Shown here: one piece after another, positions 25,146 to 33,293 of the stretch
How positions within the stretch are numbered: position 1 is the first letter of the stretch
Layout: every line of letters starts with the position of its first letter
Program-made: the position numbers and the translations under genes
The notes under the pieces: model-generated
What the model saw: the letters and a program-made list of their open reading frames with translations, nothing else
What the model was told of the DNA's origin: nothing
The model's database searches: none
Assembly (NCBI RefSeq): GCF_000756305.1
Contig: NZ_JRFE01000058.1
Location: forward strand, 111,151 to 175,150
Origin: Myxosarcina sp. GI1
GTDB lineage: Bacteria; Cyanobacteriota; Cyanobacteriia; Cyanobacteriales; Xenococcaceae
Direction: 5' to 3'
Length of the DNA stretch: 64,000 nucleotides

Positions 25146-26048
25146 TCAAATTAAAACTTTGGCGCAATAATCTGTGAGGAACTTTAAGAAAACTTGAACT
25201 CGCGGAGATAAATTGCGTTGATGGGTAAATAAAGCCTGAACCATTAGCCCTGGTGGTAATTGTTCTGAAAACAGCAACTTCAATCGTTTTTGCTCGACTT
25301 CTTCATGAACCTGAAAGTTTAATAGTCGAGTAATACCTAAACCTGCCAGAGCAGCATTTTTAAGTGCGCCACCATTATCAGAGTTAAATTTGCCTTTTAC
25401 GGCAATTGTCCGCCAAGTTTCGCCAATTAAAAATTCCCAAGATACGGGCTGTCCGTTAAACAGATAACGAAGGCAGTTATGATGTATTAAATCTTGTGGC
25501 GTGTTGGGCGTACCGTGTGTTTTCAGATAATTTGGCGAAGCACAAAGAGCAAAATTAGCCCGTCCCAAATGTCTGCGGATTAAGCTAGAGTCTTCTAGAT
25601 CTCCCAAGCGAATTGCTACATCAATTCCTTCTACAACCAAATCCACAAAGCGATCGCTCAATCGTAAATCTATTTCAATATCTGGATACTGCCGAAGAAA
25701 CTCTGGAATAGACTGGACTAAAAGCCATTGCCCGAAATCGAGTGAAGTGCTTACGGTTAGTTTACCCTGGGGTTTACCGCCTGAAATTAGATTATCGTTG
25801 GCTTCCTCAAGTTCTCGCAATAGTCGCGAAATACGCTCATAGTAAGCTGTCCCTTCATTGGTCAAACTAAGAGAGCGAGTCGTTCGCTGTAACAAACGCA
25901 CTCCCAAACGGTCTTCTAATTTTGAGACACGTTTGCTGATGGCAGAGGGAGTAGTCGCAAGGGATCGCGCTGCTGCACTAAAGCTATTGAGTTCTACAGC
26001 TTTGACAAAGGCAATTAGTTCGGCGAATTGGTTAAACCCACTCAGCAT
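25146..26048 (-). CDS. LysR-family transcription regulator
   Basis: 300 residues, normal length. The N-terminal winged helix-turn-helix (FVKAVELNSFSAAARSLATTPSAISKRVSKLEDRLGVRLLQRTTRSLSLT region) is typical. The rest is the periplasmic-binding-like effector domain, of the subgroup acting on aromatic or redox compounds (DLVVEGIDVAIRLGDLEDSSLIRRHLG). It is divergent from an SDR oxidoreductase gene (103-bp gap) and probably controls it and the following oxidoreductase in response to an unknown small molecule. Confidence 0.92.
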   Translation of the reverse strand: MLSGFNQFAELIAFVKAVELNSFSAAARSLATTPSAISKRVSKLEDRLGVRLLQRTTRSLSLTNEGTAYYERISRLLRELEEANDNLISGGKPQGKLTVSTSLDFGQWLLVQSIPEFLRQYPDIEIDLRLSDRFVDLVVEGIDVAIRLGDLEDSSLIRRHLGRANFALCASPNYLKTHGTPNTPQDLIHHNCLRYLFNGQPVSWEFLIGETWRTIAVKGKFNSDNGGALKNAALAGLGITRLLNFQVHEEVEQKRLKLLFSEQLPPGLMVQALFTHQRNLSPRVQVFLKFLTDYCAKVLI

Positions 26049-26151
26049 TTGTTCTTATTTGACATAAATGTTTTGCCATTGTAGGGGTTTTTCTTCTCGG
26101 TAAGCAAAAGTTAGGCTGACTTTGAATATAAAATAGCTAAAACATAAATAA

Positions 26152-26865
26152 ATGAATACAAAAAAAGTTGCGATCGTTACCGCAGCAAGTCGGGCAATAG
26201 GTGCGGGATGTGCTAGAGAGTTGGCGGCACGAGGATATCAAGTTTCATTAATGGCGCGAAGTAAAAGTGTTTTAGATTTAGCGCAAGAGTTAGATGGTAT
26301 TGCCGTACAAGGATCGATCTCGGTTTCTGAAGATTTAGAAAGATTGGTTGAGAACACACTAAGTAAATTCGGCAGGATCGATGCGGTGGTTAATAGTTTT
26401 GGCGATCCGCCTCGTCCAGACTTGCTCGATATTGATGATGAAATGTGGCTCGAAAATTTTAAAATGCTGTTTTTAAGCGTAGTTCGCATTGCCAAATTGG
26501 TAACAAAACCAATGCAAGAACGAGGAGGTGGCGCGATTGTTAATATCTCCGCTTGTGACTCTCAAGAACCAGCATTAGGAACTCCTTTTAGCGGTACACT
26601 CCGCGCTGCTATGGAAGGTTTCACTAAACTATATGCCAAACGGTATCGGGCTGACCATATTCGCATGAATTCAGTCGCGCCTTTTTTTGTAGCTGACAGC
26701 ATTGAAGAACTAGAAGGATGGGACGTACCATCGGATTTGATGTGGGATCGTCCAGCTACCTATTCCGAACTAGCTAAGACTGTAGCTTTTTTACTTTCTG
26801 ACGATGCCAAATTTGTTACAGGCACAACTCTCAAGATAGATGAAGCTCGTTCGGCTGCGATTTAA
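26152..26865 (+). CDS. SDR-family oxidoreductase
   Basis: 237 residues with the short-chain dehydrogenase fold. The cofactor motif reads VTAASRAIGAGCARELAARG (TGxxxGxG type, with Ala in place of the first Gly). It continues with VNSFGDPP for the NxGG region and ends with VTGTTLKIDE. The catalytic tyrosine position is unusual: the expected YxxxK is not evident around GTLRAAMEGFTKLYAKRY, where S/Y and K are displaced. It may be an atypical reductase. It probably forms an operon with the flavodoxin-fold gene 37 bp downstream, under LysR control. Confidence 0.8.
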   Translation: MNTKKVAIVTAASRAIGAGCARELAARGYQVSLMARSKSVLDLAQELDGIAVQGSISVSEDLERLVENTLSKFGRIDAVVNSFGDPPRPDLLDIDDEMWLENFKMLFLSVVRIAKLVTKPMQERGGGAIVNISACDSQEPALGTPFSGTLRAAMEGFTKLYAKRYRADHIRMNSVAPFFVADSIEELEGWDVPSDLMWDRPATYSELAKTVAFLLSDDAKFVTGTTLKIDEARSAAI

Positions 26866-26902
26866 TTCAAACTCCTACTCAAATGTTTACCCAATAATTT
26901 CT

Positions 26903-27472
26903 ATGAAAATTCTCGTGTGTGCCTTTCACCCTAATATCGCCGAGTCTCGCGTCAACAAGCGATGGCTCGAAGTTGTTAATAGCGATCCTCAAATTACTAT
27001 TCACGAAGTATACAGCACCTATTCCAACTGGTCATTTGACCTCAAAGTCGAACAACAATTAATGGAAAACCACGATCGCATTGTATTTCAACATCCTTTT
27101 CAGTGGTATAGCGTACCGCCTCTGATGAAAAAATGGCTTGATGATGTGCTTGACTACGGTTGGGCTTATGGTTCTGGTGGAACTGCTTTAGTAGGAAAAC
27201 AATGGCTTTGTGCGATTTCAACTGGGGCTTCAGCCGAATCCTATCAATTAGGAGGAAGTAACGGCTATTGTATAGGTGAGTTTCTTAAACCTCTCCAGCA
27301 AACTGCTATTCTCGTCGGAATGGAATTCTTACCACCCTTTATTTTTCACGGCGCATTGCAAGCATCCACTAAAGATATTGATGCATCTGCCGAAAAATTT
27401 CATTACTACATTAAAGACTCAACCTTAAGTCCTCAAATTCAGCGCATAAAACTATTAGAAGCAATGAGCTAA
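26903..27472 (+). CDS. NAD(P)H-dependent oxidoreductase (flavodoxin fold, KefF/MdaB-like)
   Basis: 189 residues from the ATG at 26903 (an upstream extension overlaps the SDR gene and is unlikely). The FMN/FAD-binding start ILVCAFHPNIAESRVNKRW, the middle FQHPFQWYSVPPLMKKWLDDVLDYGWAYG, and ISTGASAESYQLGG are classic for the NQO1/KefF/MdaB quinone-reductase group. The reaction is two-electron reduction of quinones with NAD(P)H. Co-transcription with the SDR gene suggests detoxification of reactive quinone or carbonyl compounds. Confidence 0.9.
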   Translation: MKILVCAFHPNIAESRVNKRWLEVVNSDPQITIHEVYSTYSNWSFDLKVEQQLMENHDRIVFQHPFQWYSVPPLMKKWLDDVLDYGWAYGSGGTALVGKQWLCAISTGASAESYQLGGSNGYCIGEFLKPLQQTAILVGMEFLPPFIFHGALQASTKDIDASAEKFHYYIKDSTLSPQIQRIKLLEAMS

Positions 27473-27477
27473 TCTGT

Positions 27478-28097
27478 ATGGAAAAAATTTCAACTAATCA
27501 AACCTTACTGTCTGCAAGTATCCTGGCGCGAGGTTTTGTTGACGATCCGATGTGGAAGTTTATCTTACCTAGATCGCAAAATCGTCTTGAAATTTTAGCA
27601 GCAATGTTTGAGGTGTTTGTCGATGATGGAATTAAACGGGTGAAGTGCTGTTAGCTTCCCAAGAACGAGGTGCAGTAATTTGGTATCCAGCCGAAGTAAA
27701 TGTTTTTGATGAGGCTTTTGTTGATGTCGAAGCAAAGATAAATACAATTGCTGCTGATTTTAATGAGTTCGGCGCAATAAAACGCTTAGAGCAAATTGGC
27801 AAAAAAGTACAGCCTATAGCTCCCGCTATTCCCCATCATGAAATTTTTTGGCTTGCTACAATACCAGAATTTCGTGGACAAGGTATTGGAAGTGGCTTGC
27901 TTAAACTTATTCTTGATGATGCTGATGCTCAAAAAGCTGGTTGTTATCTAGTTTCATCTAATCCAAACAACATATTGTTTTATAAAGCTCGTGGCTTCCA
28001 GCAATATTCTTTAATTTCAATTAACTCTAAATTGACCTTAATCGCTATGTGGCGCGGTTCTTATCCTAGTAATTTCACTCTCATTACCAACAATTAA
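27478..28097 (+). pseudogene. GNAT N-acetyltransferase, frameshifted
   Basis: The first part (ATG 27478) encodes a normal GNAT N terminus, MEKISTNQTLLSASILARGF and onward, and reaches a stop after VKCC. The second part (from about 27637) is in another frame and contains the acetyl-CoA motif IPEFRGQGIGSGLLKLIL and the C-terminal FYKARGFQ. Adding one A to the run at 27634-27636 joins them as GIKTGEVLLAS, so a single-base deletion is the simplest explanation. It could be a recent loss, slippage-tolerated expression or a sequencing error. It starts 5 bases after the preceding stop, as a third operon gene. Confidence 0.75.
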
Positions 28098-28113
28098 AAT
28101 AAATACAATGTAT

Positions 28114-28177
28114 TATTATGTATTTACATAAATACATAATTTCACAATTTCACAATTTCATAATTATAAAATTGCAA
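28114..28177. repeat. AATT octad array 3
   Basis: Eight 8-bp units in phase, including AATTTCAC twice, AATTTCAT, AATTATAA and AATTGCAA, preceded by variants ATTTACAT and AAATACAT. Confidence 0.8.
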
Positions 28178-28256
28178 ATTGCCTTCATTTACATGATATA
28201 AGTCTATTCGGACAAACTTCCAAGCCTGCTAGCCTGAAGCCAAACTGCGAATTTAA

Positions 28257-28320
28257 AATTTTAGAATTACATAATTGCAAAAACTCAAAATTCCGAAATT
28301 ATGTAATTCTGAAATTACAA
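28257..28320. repeat. AATT octad array 4
   Basis: Eight units in phase: AATTTTAG, AATTACAT, AATTGCAA, AAACTCAA, AATTCCGA, AATTATGT, AATTCTGA, AATTACAA. Seven of eight begin with AATT; the one exception is a two-base variant. Confidence 0.85.
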
Positions 28321-28390
28321 TAAGCAGAATTAGCGAACAATCGCAATTGCTAAAGTCAGAGTTTGAACACCTTTAATACCAACATCTTTC

Positions 28391-28462
28391 TATTTTGTAA
28401 TTACACAATTATAAAATTATAGATTTACATATTTTTATAATTTCACCATTTTACAATTACAG
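28391..28462. repeat. AATT octad array 5 (upstream of parA)
   Basis: Nine units in phase, including AATTACAC, AATTATAA, AATTATAG, AATTTCAC and AATTACAG. It ends 44 bp before the parA start codon and is the best candidate for both operator and core centromere. Confidence 0.85.
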
Positions 28463-28506
28463 GTGTTAGATTGGGCGATGTAAAATTTTAAGCACAATAC
28501 GGCAAT

Positions 28507-29136
28507 ATGGACATTTGTGTATTGGGGTTGAAGGGAGGCATAGGCAAAACGACTACAGCAATTCATATCGCAGCCTATATGCAACGGTTTGGGGAAACGT
28601 TATTGATTGATGCTGATAAAAATGGTTCTGCCTTGCAGTGGGCAGAGAAAGGACTATTGCCGTTTAACGTTTGTAACGTAGAGGGTTCGGTAAAACATAT
28701 CCGAAAAGCAGAACACGTAATTACCGATACCAAAGCCAGACCAGAAAAGGAAGAGATTCAGGCGGTGGCAGAGGAATACGATCTCCTAATTTTGCCTACT
28801 CCGCCAAAAGCATTGGACATGGAGGCTCTGCTCAAAACCAGAGATATGCTGATTGATTACGGAACAAACTACAAAGTTTTGCTGACTATCACCCCTCCAC
28901 CCAGAAGAAGACCAGGAGGAGGAGAAAAAATTCCCAGCACCAAAGAGAAAGAAGCTCGTGAATTATTAGAGATGGAAGAACTTCCAATCTTCAAATCTAC
29001 GATCTATCAATATACGGCAGTAGAAAAATCGCCTTTATCTGGAGTGACGGTAGACAAATACGACGACTCTTACTCGGCGATCGCTTGGCAATGCTATGAA
29101 AACTTAGGGAGAGAAATTTACAATGGCGAAAAATAA
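28507..29136 (+). CDS. parA: ParA-family partition ATPase
   Basis: 209 residues, the small ParA (type Ib) size with no N-terminal DNA-binding domain. The deviant Walker A is KGGIGKTT (residues 9-16) and Walker A' is LLIDADKNGSA. The centre is unusual: where most ParA proteins have a longer loop there is a Pro/Arg/Gly-rich stretch (TPPPRRRPGGGEK). It overlaps the next gene by 14 bases, a normal parA-parB arrangement. Type Ib ParA proteins pair with small ribbon-helix-helix partners that bind iterated short repeats, exactly what surrounds this locus. Confidence 0.9.
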   Translation: MDICVLGLKGGIGKTTTAIHIAAYMQRFGETLLIDADKNGSALQWAEKGLLPFNVCNVEGSVKHIRKAEHVITDTKARPEKEEIQAVAEEYDLLILPTPPKALDMEALLKTRDMLIDYGTNYKVLLTITPPPRRRPGGGEKIPSTKEKEARELLEMEELPIFKSTIYQYTAVEKSPLSGVTVDKYDDSYSAIAWQCYENLGREIYNGEK

Positions 29137-29530
29137 TCCCAGTCTGGCAGACCTCAGCCGTATGCGAAGGGAAGCGCGACAGAGTAACAAAGTTGAGACT
29201 TCACAAAAGTCTAATGTACAAGAAGTTACAACCGTTGAGCTTGAAGAACAAGGTAGTTCAGATAGAAGCGATTCTAAATCTAAAATCAGTAACGATTCAA
29301 AACTAAAAATAGTACCAGAATCAAAACCTGTTGAGATTGAAGAGCAAAAAAAGGTTGGTAGACCTAAAGGTATTAGAAGCAATCCTGATTACGAGTCTAC
29401 AACTATTAGACTTCACAAACAGGTTAAAGCTAAAGCGCGTTACATACTATCTACTCAGCCTGAAAAAATGGACTTACAGACTTTGCTTAATAACTTGTTG
29501 GAAGACTTTGTTCGTGAACAAGAAACATAA
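29123..29530 (+). CDS. small RHH centromere-binding protein (ParB/ParG-like)
   Basis: 135 residues overlapping the end of parA by 14 bases. The N terminus is basic and disordered (RMRREARQSNK); the middle is Ser/Glu-rich. The C-terminal ~55 residues form a ribbon-helix-helix domain: KKVGRPKGIRSNPDYESTTIRLHKQ gives the beta strand, followed by helices VKAKARYIL and DLQTLLNNLLEDF. This is the layout of ParG/omega-type partition proteins, whose arms stimulate ParA and whose RHH dimers bind short direct repeats. The 8-bp AATT arrays on both sides are its likely sites (inference). Confidence 0.75.
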   Translation: MAKNNPSLADLSRMRREARQSNKVETSQKSNVQEVTTVELEEQGSSDRSDSKSKISNDSKLKIVPESKPVEIEEQKKVGRPKGIRSNPDYESTTIRLHKQVKAKARYILSTQPEKMDLQTLLNNLLEDFVREQET

Positions 29531-29568
29531 TTATGTAATTACACAATTCTGAAAATATAGAATTACCC
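29529..29568. repeat. AATT octad array 6
   Basis: Five units in phase: AATTATGT, AATTACAC, AATTCTGA, AAATATAG, AATTACCC. It begins at the stop codon of the RHH gene. Confidence 0.8.
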
Positions 29569-29595
29569 TATTGAGATTAGATAGCTCAATTAGAT

Positions 29596-29622
29596 TCGGC
29601 TATAAGCTTTATTCAAAGCCGA
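29596..29622. terminator. possible bidirectional terminator
   Basis: TCGGCT and AGCCGA form a 6-bp stem between the converging par operon and tetR gene, with a short T run to the right. It is weak by itself. Confidence 0.35.
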
Positions 29623-29632
29623 TTTACAGCTA

Positions 29633-30244
29633 CTATGCCATCAAACTCCGAAGTAAATGAGCGGAAAGTTTTTTAGCCAATTCGTCAGATTTTATATTTT
29701 CGTTATTGACTATCAATAAATCGTAGAGCGTCCAATTAATCGTCCCGACAATACTATTCAGAGCAATTTGAATATCTACGTTGCTACTAAAATAACCGCG
29801 ATCGCTTCCTGTTTCTAAAATAGTTTGCAAAATACTGCGGTATGTCTGTCTTGTTTCTCGCAGTTGTTCAATTGCCACTTCGTTACCATAACCAATTTGC
29901 ATAAAAAACAGTTTAATCAGTCCTTGATGAGACTGGAAATAGCGTAATGTTAAAACTATTACTTGATGTAATTGTTCTCTAGGGTCATTGTTTGGCTCAA
30001 TTTTCTGCTGAATTTGGCGATGCAAAATTTTTAGACGATCGACCATAATGGCAGTCAGTAATTCTTGCTTGTTTTGGAAATGTCGGTAAAATAATCCCAC
30101 CGATACACCAGCAGTTTGAGCAACCAACTGAGGTTTAGCGCGATCGTAACCATTACATAAAAGTAATTCCCCCGCTTCAAGTAATGCTTGATATCTCCTC
30201 TCAACATCGTAACGAGGTTGGGTCGAATTTGATAACTTCTCCAT
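29633..30244 (-). CDS. TetR-family transcription repressor
   Basis: 203 residues. The N-terminal helix-turn-helix (RYQALLEAGELLLCNGYDRAKPQLVAQTAGVSVGLFYRHFQNKQELL) is typical; the C-terminal ligand domain is divergent, as is usual. It is divergent from a cupin gene, and a 19-bp palindrome lies in the gap between them. It probably represses both. The inducer is unknown. Confidence 0.9.
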   Translation of the reverse strand: MEKLSNSTQPRYDVERRYQALLEAGELLLCNGYDRAKPQLVAQTAGVSVGLFYRHFQNKQELLTAIMVDRLKILHRQIQQKIEPNNDPREQLHQVIVLTLRYFQSHQGLIKLFFMQIGYGNEVAIEQLRETRQTYRSILQTILETGSDRGYFSSNVDIQIALNSIVGTINWTLYDLLIVNNENIKSDELAKKLSAHLLRSLMA

Positions 30245-30270
30245 CTAGAACTACTAATGGTAAACTATGG

Positions 30271-30289
30271 GAGTGAATATTATTCACTC
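30271..30289. promoter_or_regulatory. TetR operator candidate
   Basis: GAGTGAATA-T-TATTCACTC, a perfect 9-bp inverted repeat with one central base. It lies between the divergent tetR and cupin genes, 27 bp from the tetR start and 30 bp from the cupin start, the usual place and size for a TetR operator. Confidence 0.75.
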
Positions 30290-30318
30290 AATAATTATCA
30301 TATCATGAGGTGCTATGT

Positions 30319-30660
30319 ATGCCAGAACAAACCTTTATTCAAACTGACTCTGCATCATGGTCAAATCTAGAAAAATTTCCAGGGACAAGTTTTTTACCGT
30401 TAGCCGAACCAGTACCCCAAGGATCGATCCATTTACTAAGAATGAAGGCAGGGACAATAATTCCCGTTCATACCCATCCTTGTAATGAATACGTTTATGT
30501 ATTGAATGGTGTTGTTGAAACTAATGGCAACAAATGTTTAGCAGGTACATTTTGGATAACTCCCGCTCATACCCAGCAGGGTTCTCATCGAGCCATTACT
30601 GACGTTGAAATTATTACTGTTCGCCTGGGAAAAATGGGTGAATTTAAATCACTAAAATAA
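30319..30660 (+). CDS. cupin-domain protein
   Basis: 113 residues from ATG 30319, preceded by GAGG eight bases upstream; a GTG at 30310 is possible but less likely. The first cupin motif is VHTHPCNEYVYVLNG (G(x)5HxH...E...G type) and a second, partial one ends near TPAHTQQGSHRAI, where H residues are conserved. It is a small single-domain cupin of the ChrR/RmlC-like kind, perhaps binding a metal and an unknown small ligand. It is probably controlled by the divergent TetR protein through the palindrome. Confidence 0.85.
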   Translation: MPEQTFIQTDSASWSNLEKFPGTSFLPLAEPVPQGSIHLLRMKAGTIIPVHTHPCNEYVYVLNGVVETNGNKCLAGTFWITPAHTQQGSHRAITDVEIITVRLGKMGEFKSLK

Positions 30661-30700
30661 CTACCAGTGCAAATTAGAGCTGATTCCTAATTTAGTTTGT

Positions 30701-31075
30701 TTATTCGGCAGAATAAAGTGGTGTACCTTGGTGAAATTCTAATTTCCATTCGCCGCTCTGTTTAGACCATAGAGAGCTTCTTAAGCCTTTTTCAAGTCCA
30801 TCTTGATAATTAACAGAACTAATATAAGTAACCTGAGCAATGTCCTCTCTAATAAGACTTACTTTAAAATTTGATAGAGGAAGATCTGCTGGTATTTCTG
30901 AAGGTTCGCAACAAATCGTCATTTCTCTTGTATATGTTTTGCCAGACCTACCAATCTCAAAAAAATCTGAGGATAAAACCTTATTCATCCAATTCTTATC
31001 AAAACGAGTTTCTGCTTTCCATAATTTTTCTTCCAAATCTTTTAGTTCATTAAAATCTTCGTCTGAAATTTTCAT
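30701..31075 (-). CDS. DUF4440/NTF2-like protein
   Basis: 124 residues from the ATG at 31075 (an extended frame to 31108 is less likely). The pattern, an N-terminal helix LEEKLWKAETRFDKNWMNKVLSSDFFEIGRSGKTYTRE and a C-terminal SSLWSKQSGEWKLEFHQGTPL, fits the SnoaL/DUF4440 group of NTF2-like proteins. These are small alpha+beta barrels of mixed enzymatic or binding roles. It converges on the cupin gene with a 40-bp gap and looks like chromosome-type cargo. Confidence 0.85.
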   Translation of the reverse strand: MKISDEDFNELKDLEEKLWKAETRFDKNWMNKVLSSDFFEIGRSGKTYTREMTICCEPSEIPADLPLSNFKVSLIREDIAQVTYISSVNYQDGLEKGLRSSLWSKQSGEWKLEFHQGTPLYSAE

Positions 31076-31189
31076 CTTATTTGCTCTTTGTTTTGTTCTA
31101 ACTTCCAAGCACTTAATAAAGATACCATTCCTGCTTCTAAGATAATTATCGCAGTCGAAAAAGTCTCACTAAAATCATAACTTAGAGAA

Positions 31190-31253
31190 GATAATGTAAT
31201 TACATAACTATAAAAATACGAAATTATGGAAATATAGAGTTACATAATTTCAA
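31190..31253. repeat. AATT octad array 7
   Basis: Eight units in phase: GATAATGT, AATTACAT, AACTATAA, AAATACGA, AATTATGG, AAATATAG, AGTTACAT, AATTTCAA. It is more degenerate than the others but keeps the 8-bp phase throughout. It lies between the DUF4440 and GNAT genes. Confidence 0.7.
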
Positions 31254-31372
31254 AGAGAAAATTTATGTAAGATCCTTAGTATCTATATAGATCTCATACG
31301 GTTTCCATCAACGTAAATTTAGCTTAAACCAGTTGACTATGATTACGTCTTTTACTTTCAATATTGACTGCT

Positions 31373-31918
31373 TTAATTGTTTGAATAGCCAACTTTACGT
31401 CTGATAATAGACCACGAACGTAATCTCGCATTGTTTGATTCTCGCTCGACTTGACGAACTATCTTAAATCCCATTTGCTGCCATAGACGAAGCACTTTAC
31501 TGTTTACCTTCGCAACAGAACCCATAACATAGTTCATTCCTTGCTGAGCTATATACTGCTCGAATTCTTCGAGCAGTGGGTTGAGTAGTCCTTTACGACG
31601 ATATGCAGGTGCAAGCATAATAAGTCCAATCCACCAATCTTTGTCTTCTGGATAGTTTTGCATACCCTCAAGTAGACCTATTAACTCATCCTGCGAATTG
31701 AAAATGCCCAGCATATATTTATCATGCAAAGATCTACCTTCTGGTACTGCGGTAAATTCTTCTATAGCTGCTGTTGGCGAGGGGGGTCTTCCTTCTATTA
31801 TGTGGCTGTAGTCAGCGCACTTTTCATAAAGCTGCTGAAGTATATCGGCATCGTTTATTTCTAAAGTCTTTACTGAGTAATTAAGATTGCTAAACTCAAA
31901 CGCTGTTACACCAACCAT
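31373..31918 (-). CDS. GNAT-family N-acetyltransferase
   Basis: 181 residues. The acetyl-CoA-binding region is WWIGLIMLAPAYRRKGLLNPLLEEFE, with the RRKG loop, and the C-terminal VLRLWQQMGFKIVRQ is the usual GNAT ending. The substrate cannot be predicted. The frame is intact, unlike the GNAT pseudogene at 27478. Monocistronic, with AATT arrays 7 and 8 on either side. Confidence 0.9.
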   Translation of the reverse strand: MVGVTAFEFSNLNYSVKTLEINDADILQQLYEKCADYSHIIEGRPPSPTAAIEEFTAVPEGRSLHDKYMLGIFNSQDELIGLLEGMQNYPEDKDWWIGLIMLAPAYRRKGLLNPLLEEFEQYIAQQGMNYVMGSVAKVNSKVLRLWQQMGFKIVRQVERESNNARLRSWSIIRRKVGYSNN

Positions 31919-31983
31919 ATTTACAAAACAAGCTTTTTAAATTTACCGTCAATATTAACAATATAATGCTATCGTTAGAGGTA

Positions 31984-32031
31984 ATTTTTGTAATTACAAA
32001 AATCCATAATTGCGTAATTCCAAAATTATGT
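31984..32031. repeat. AATT octad array 8
   Basis: Six units in phase: ATTTTTGT, AATTACAA, AAATCCAT, AATTGCGT, AATTCCAA, AATTATGT. It is the right-hand edge of the 25-32 kb block, 14 bp before the stop of the methylase-like gene. Confidence 0.8.
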
Positions 32032-32044
32032 TTGTTCCGATCGG

Positions 32045-33190
32045 CTAAAATAACGATTTCGATTTTTTCTTACCTAGTGGTCGTTTAAATCCTTTTGGTT
32101 TCTGCTTCTTCGATTCGGAATTACTTTCCTGTATGACAATCTCAGGAGCTTTAGCTTTGGCTGGTTGCAAATCGATAAATTTTTGCACTTCCTTCGACCA
32201 ATCCTTTTCTACCAAACTTACAGGATAGATATCTAGATATTTTTCTCGCCAGTATTTTTGATGAATCGATCGCGGAGCATTAGGATGGTCTGAACCTACT
32301 AGGGAATTACCCCAGAGAAGATCGACGCGATCGACTAAGTAAAATACGGGCATGGCAAACCACGGACAATATAGATACCAGTTAACCAGACAGGCTTTGA
32401 GCAGTAGTTTATCGATATCAGTTCCCACCATATTCAAAACTTGATTGCTAGGTTCGAGGGTCATTACTCCCGTACCAATCGCAGGTTCGTAGCCGATTTG
32501 TAGGCGAGTGTCTAGATTATCGCTAAAAAGCATTTTCGCCATTGCGATCGCTACTGTGTTGGGAGTGGGAAAATATCCTGTATGCTTCTGCGAACCCTTT
32601 CCTTTTGCTTCAACTATTAAGTTCCCCCAATAATCTTGGGGTTGGTAGAGTAGATGAAACAGATTAAACAACTGATATAGAACCATGCTGCATCCTTCAC
32701 AGCCACTTGGTTCGGCAGGTAATTGGCTAAACCAGGGATGAGGATGTCCAAAGCCGTATAGCAACCAGTCCAGAAAATATTCTATTCTGGTCAACAGACT
32801 TGTATAACCACCTTTTGTCAGCATTTTATCCAGGCAAATTTCTAGCATTTTGCGTCCTTTGTTGTGACTGAAAACACCACCTTCACCGAAGGAGATCGGC
32901 GGAATTAGTTCTTTTGGCAGAATATGTTGTTGAATATTTGTCAGTCTTATTTGGGGATCTGGTTCTTGCAGCAGGTGAAACTTATTTGCTGGGACGAGTT
33001 GGAGTCGATGCCAATATTCCCATCTGCCATAAAGCAAAGCATCGTGATTATATAGATGGGGAAACAGCCAACCTGGTTTTAGATCGCGTTTGAGATGGGG
33101 AATATATTCGGTTTTTAAAGGGCGATCGTACTCTTCTTTGGCGATCGCCTCTTTGTTGGGAACTAGGCTATAAACTGAAAAATATTTCAA
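32045..33190 (-). CDS. N6-methylase-like protein lacking the catalytic NPPY motif
   Basis: 381 residues. Residues ~205-290 match the Rossmann part of N6-adenine DNA methylases: GYFPTPNTVAIAMAKML, then the SAM loop region YEPAIGTGVMTLEPSN, an acidic GTDIDKLLLKACLVN, and DLLWGNSLV. Motif IV, normally (D/N)PP(Y/F), is absent and reads GNSLV, so DNA methylation is doubtful. The N-terminal 150 residues are a helical domain with a CEGC pair and many tryptophans. The C-terminal tail is basic (KPKGFKRPLGKKKSKS). It may be a SAM-binding or DNA-binding regulator, or a methylase using a different acceptor motif. Confidence 0.6.
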   Translation of the reverse strand: MKYFSVYSLVPNKEAIAKEEYDRPLKTEYIPHLKRDLKPGWLFPHLYNHDALLYGRWEYWHRLQLVPANKFHLLQEPDPQIRLTNIQQHILPKELIPPISFGEGGVFSHNKGRKMLEICLDKMLTKGGYTSLLTRIEYFLDWLLYGFGHPHPWFSQLPAEPSGCEGCSMVLYQLFNLFHLLYQPQDYWGNLIVEAKGKGSQKHTGYFPTPNTVAIAMAKMLFSDNLDTRLQIGYEPAIGTGVMTLEPSNQVLNMVGTDIDKLLLKACLVNWYLYCPWFAMPVFYLVDRVDLLWGNSLVGSDHPNAPRSIHQKYWREKYLDIYPVSLVEKDWSKEVQKFIDLQPAKAKAPEIVIQESNSESKKQKPKGFKRPLGKKKSKSLF

Positions 33191-33293
33191 AGCATTAAAA
33201 GGTTATTGGTACACCTTTTTGCAGTTGCCAAACTCTAAATCTCAGTTTTGCCGATTAAAATAGTGAATACTCTTCTCAATCTAAATTCAGCCA

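Larger units (their letters stand above)
28098..28506. other. 409-bp gap carrying three AATT arrays
   Basis: There is no gene in this gap. Three AATT octad arrays fill much of it and are listed separately. The last is 45 bp before the ParA start, so it probably overlaps the promoter and mediates autoregulation. Confidence 0.7.

Noticed and set aside
25023..32031. AATT arrays as CRISPR
   Set aside because: Units are 8 bp with no spacers, and no cas gene is present.
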